From positions 971 to 8,822 of the forward strand of contig DFYK01000078.1 of the NCBI GenBank assembly GCA_002383605.1: a DNA stretch of 7,852 nt. The letters run 5' to 3'. Both the position numbers and the translations under genes were made by a program. This stretch comes from Proteiniphilum sp. UBA4084. GTDB lineage: Bacteria; Bacteroidota; Bacteroidia; Bacteroidales; Dysgonomonadaceae. Under the pieces are notes generated by a model. It was given only the letters and a program-made list of their open reading frames with translations. It ran no database searches and was not told the origin of the DNA. This document shows, piece by piece, positions 5,949 through 7,852 of the stretch (position 1 is the stretch's first letter; every line of letters begins with the position of its first letter).

Positions 5949-7852
5949 ATGAACAAACAACAACCAGAGCGGTACTACAGTCAGACCATCGAAGCGGTTT
6001 TGCAGCAGTATCAGGCTGACCCTCATTCGGGACTTTCTGTTGAAGCCGCGGCAGAACGACTTGCGAAGCATGGACCCAACCGGCTTGAATCGACCCGGCA
6101 GAAATCGGTTCTCACCATTTTTTTTGAACAATTTAAGAGCAGCATGGTGCTGATCCTGCTGGTTGCAGCCATCATTTCGGCTGTGATTGGCGTGATGGAG
6201 GATGAGGGACTGGTGGAAACCTTCGTGATCCTGGCCATCCTGGTTGTGAATGCAATCATTGGCACCATGCAGGAACTGAAGGCGCAATCGTCGCTTGAAG
6301 CGTTGAACAAGATGAGTTCACCCCATTCGAAGGTGTTGCGTGGGGGGCAGGTGGAGGAGGTGGTTTCCACCGACCTTGTTCCCGGCGATATAGTGGTGCT
6401 CGATACGGGTGACATCATCCCGGCCGATCTGCGGTTGATTGAGACGGCAAACCTGAAAATACAGGAGTCCGCCCTTACGGGTGAATCGGTACCGGTCGAG
6501 AAGAACAGCGAGATACTCGGAGACATGGAGATCCCATTGGGAGACCGCAGCAACATGGCTTTTTCCACCAGCACGGTCACCTATGGCCGCGGTAAAGGTG
6601 TGGTTGTTGCCACCGGCATGCATACCGAGGTGGGTAAGATTGCCCACATGCTGCAAAATACGCAAGCTACGGAGACACCCATGGGTAAGCGGCTTGAACA
6701 GCTGGGTAAGGTGTTGGGGTACGTGGCGCTGGGTATCTGTGGCTTTATTTTTCTGGTGGGGTTGTTGTACGGAAACGACTGGCTGGAGATGCTGATGATG
6801 GCGGTGAGTCTGGCCGTGGCAGCCATTCCGGAAGGGTTGCAGATCGTGTCGACCATCGTGCTGGCCATTGGTGTGCAGCGCCTGGTGAAACAGAATGCCA
6901 TTGTGCGTACCCTGCCGTCGGTGGAGACCCTGGGAAGCACCACGGTGATTTGTTCAGACAAAACCGGGACGCTCACGCAGAACAGGATGACCATAGTAGA
7001 AGGATGGAGCGGCGGCAACCGGATCGACTTCCGCAATGCTCCCCCTGCCGAAGAACTTGATAGCGACGAGAACCTGCTGCTGCAGACGGCTCTTCTCTGT
7101 ACCGATGCTCATTTGAAGATGCTCCCCGACGGGAAACATGAAACGGCCGGTGATCCCACTGAGACGGCCATCGTGGACGTAGCGCTCGGGCTGAAGAAGA
7201 GTAAACTCGTGCTGGAGCAGCAGTACCCCCGGGTGGGTGAAGTACCCTTTGATTCCGACAGAAAACGGATGGCCACCATCAACAGGATGGGGGAAGGTGA
7301 TTTTCGGATTCATGTGAAAGGAGGCCTCGATGAGGTGTTGGCCGTCACCTCACACATGATCATACACGGAAGCAGGCGTCCCATTACCGATGAGGATCGT
7401 GAAACCATCCGCGAAGAGAATCTCCGGATGGCTCAGTCTGCCCTCCGTGTGCTGGCAGTGGCTTACAGAGATATCGATACCGTTCCCGCGGAGGTGACAG
7501 CCACAACAATCGAAAAAGAGCTGGTCTTCGTTGGGTTGCTCGGGATGATCGACCCGGCCCGACCCGAGGTGGTGGAGGCTGTGAAAAAATGTCGTACGGC
7601 CGGTATCCGGCCGGTGATGATCACCGGTGACCACAAGGTGACGGCTGTGGCCATCGCGTCGGAGATCGGTATTTACCGGGACGGGGATCAGGCCCTCACG
7701 GGCTCTGACCTGGAAGTGATGGCGCAGGATCAACTCGATCGCAGGATACAGGATTTTTCGGTCTATGCCCGTGTGGCTCCCGAACACAAGGTACGCATCG
7801 TGCAAGCCTGGCAGTCGCAGGGTGACATTGTGGCCATGACCGGCGACGGCGT
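5949..7852 (+). CDS. P-type cation ATPase, P2/Ca2+-ATPase-like, 3' truncated
   Basis: The open frame runs to the window end (634 full codons), so the C-terminal membrane half is missing. It is a P2-type ATPase like bacterial Ca2+ pumps and SERCA. In order: N-terminal GLS..A..RL..HGPNRL (28-46); M1 about 64-82; M2 about 90-109; actuator TGES (177-180); M3 about 256-275; M4 with PEGL (294-297); phosphorylated Asp337 in CSDKTGTLT; N-domain GDPTE (401-405), FDSDRKRM (434-441) and KGG (457-459); hinge DPARPE (535-540); MITGD (557-561); TGDG at the edge. M4 Glu295 corresponds to the SERCA cation ligand E309, but the following PEGLP Pro is Gln298. The ATG at 5949 is chosen because the family N-terminus starts soon after; an in-frame ATG at 5907 would add 14 residues, and a stop at 5889 limits it. 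Ca2+ is likely but M5-M6 ligands are not visible. Confidence 0.93.
   Translation, partial: MNKQQPERYYSQTIEAVLQQYQADPHSGLSVEAAAERLAKHGPNRLESTRQKSVLTIFFEQFKSSMVLILLVAAIISAVIGVMEDEGLVETFVILAILVVNAIIGTMQELKAQSSLEALNKMSSPHSKVLRGGQVEEVVSTDLVPGDIVVLDTGDIIPADLRLIETANLKIQESALTGESVPVEKNSEILGDMEIPLGDRSNMAFSTSTVTYGRGKGVVVATGMHTEVGKIAHMLQNTQATETPMGKRLEQLGKVLGYVALGICGFIFLVGLLYGNDWLEMLMMAVSLAVAAIPEGLQIVSTIVLAIGVQRLVKQNAIVRTLPSVETLGSTTVICSDKTGTLTQNRMTIVEGWSGGNRIDFRNAPPAEELDSDENLLLQTALLCTDAHLKMLPDGKHETAGDPTETAIVDVALGLKKSKLVLEQQYPRVGEVPFDSDRKRMATINRMGEGDFRIHVKGGLDEVLAVTSHMIIHGSRRPITDEDRETIREENLRMAQSALRVLAVAYRDIDTVPAEVTATTIEKELVFVGLLGMIDPARPEVVEAVKKCRTAGIRPVMITGDHKVTAVAIASEIGIYRDGDQALTGSDLEVMAQDQLDRRIQDFSVYARVAPEHKVRIVQAWQSQGDIVAMTGDG

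Noticed and set aside
5943..7805. Several minus-strand open frames of 100-185 codons within the ATPase region.
   Set aside because: The plus-strand frame carries every P-type ATPase motif in order; the antisense frames are its shadows.

Overview
The window looks like a chromosomal segment of a Bacteroidales-type (Bacteroidota) anaerobe. Three things point there: the icd-gltA order known from Bacteroides (where an aconitase gene normally precedes icd), an EF-G paralog of the Bacteroides EF-G2 type, and gene starts without clear Shine-Dalgarno sequences, preceded by A/T-rich DNA. This assignment is inference; there is no rRNA or other phylogenetic marker in the window.

Layout. Positions 1-3274 (+ strand) hold a compact oxidative TCA-branch block: the 3' part of an E. 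coli-type isocitrate dehydrogenase, a complete citrate synthase, and, 5 nt later, a complete second isocitrate dehydrogenase of the eukaryote-like (human IDH1) class. Together with an aconitase these enzymes would turn oxaloacetate and acetyl-CoA into 2-oxoglutarate for glutamate synthesis and supply reduced nicotinamide cofactor. The first IDH carries Asp-Ile (plus Ala) where NADP-specific E. coli IDH has Lys-Tyr (plus Val), the classical NAD-type signature. The second keeps the Arg-His pair of NADP-specific IDH1. The locus may therefore encode an NAD/NADP pair.

Positions 3275-3424 form a short convergent intergenic region with 7-bp tandem repeats and terminator hairpins. Positions 3425-5581 (- strand) encode an EF-G paralog whose GTPase centre is changed at three key positions (P-loop Asp, switch I Thr and catalytic His are Gly, Ser and Ser). 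It also has an insertion of about 26 residues in domain IV. Both traits fit Bacteroides EF-G2 (fusA2), the starvation-associated translocase that works without GTP hydrolysis.

Positions 5582-5948 are a divergent intergenic region with several inverted repeats, a hairpin that pairs fully only in the fusA2-strand RNA, and one perfect Bacteroidota -7 box on the minus strand. Positions 5949-7852 (+ strand) encode a P2-type, Ca2+-ATPase-like cation pump cut off by the window end just inside its TGDGxND motif.

No tRNA, rRNA, CRISPR, insertion sequence or phage gene was seen. The notable content is the cofactor-split IDH pair around citrate synthase and the EF-G2 gene with its long, dyad-rich upstream region. 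These are variations on known systems; I saw no wholly new one.
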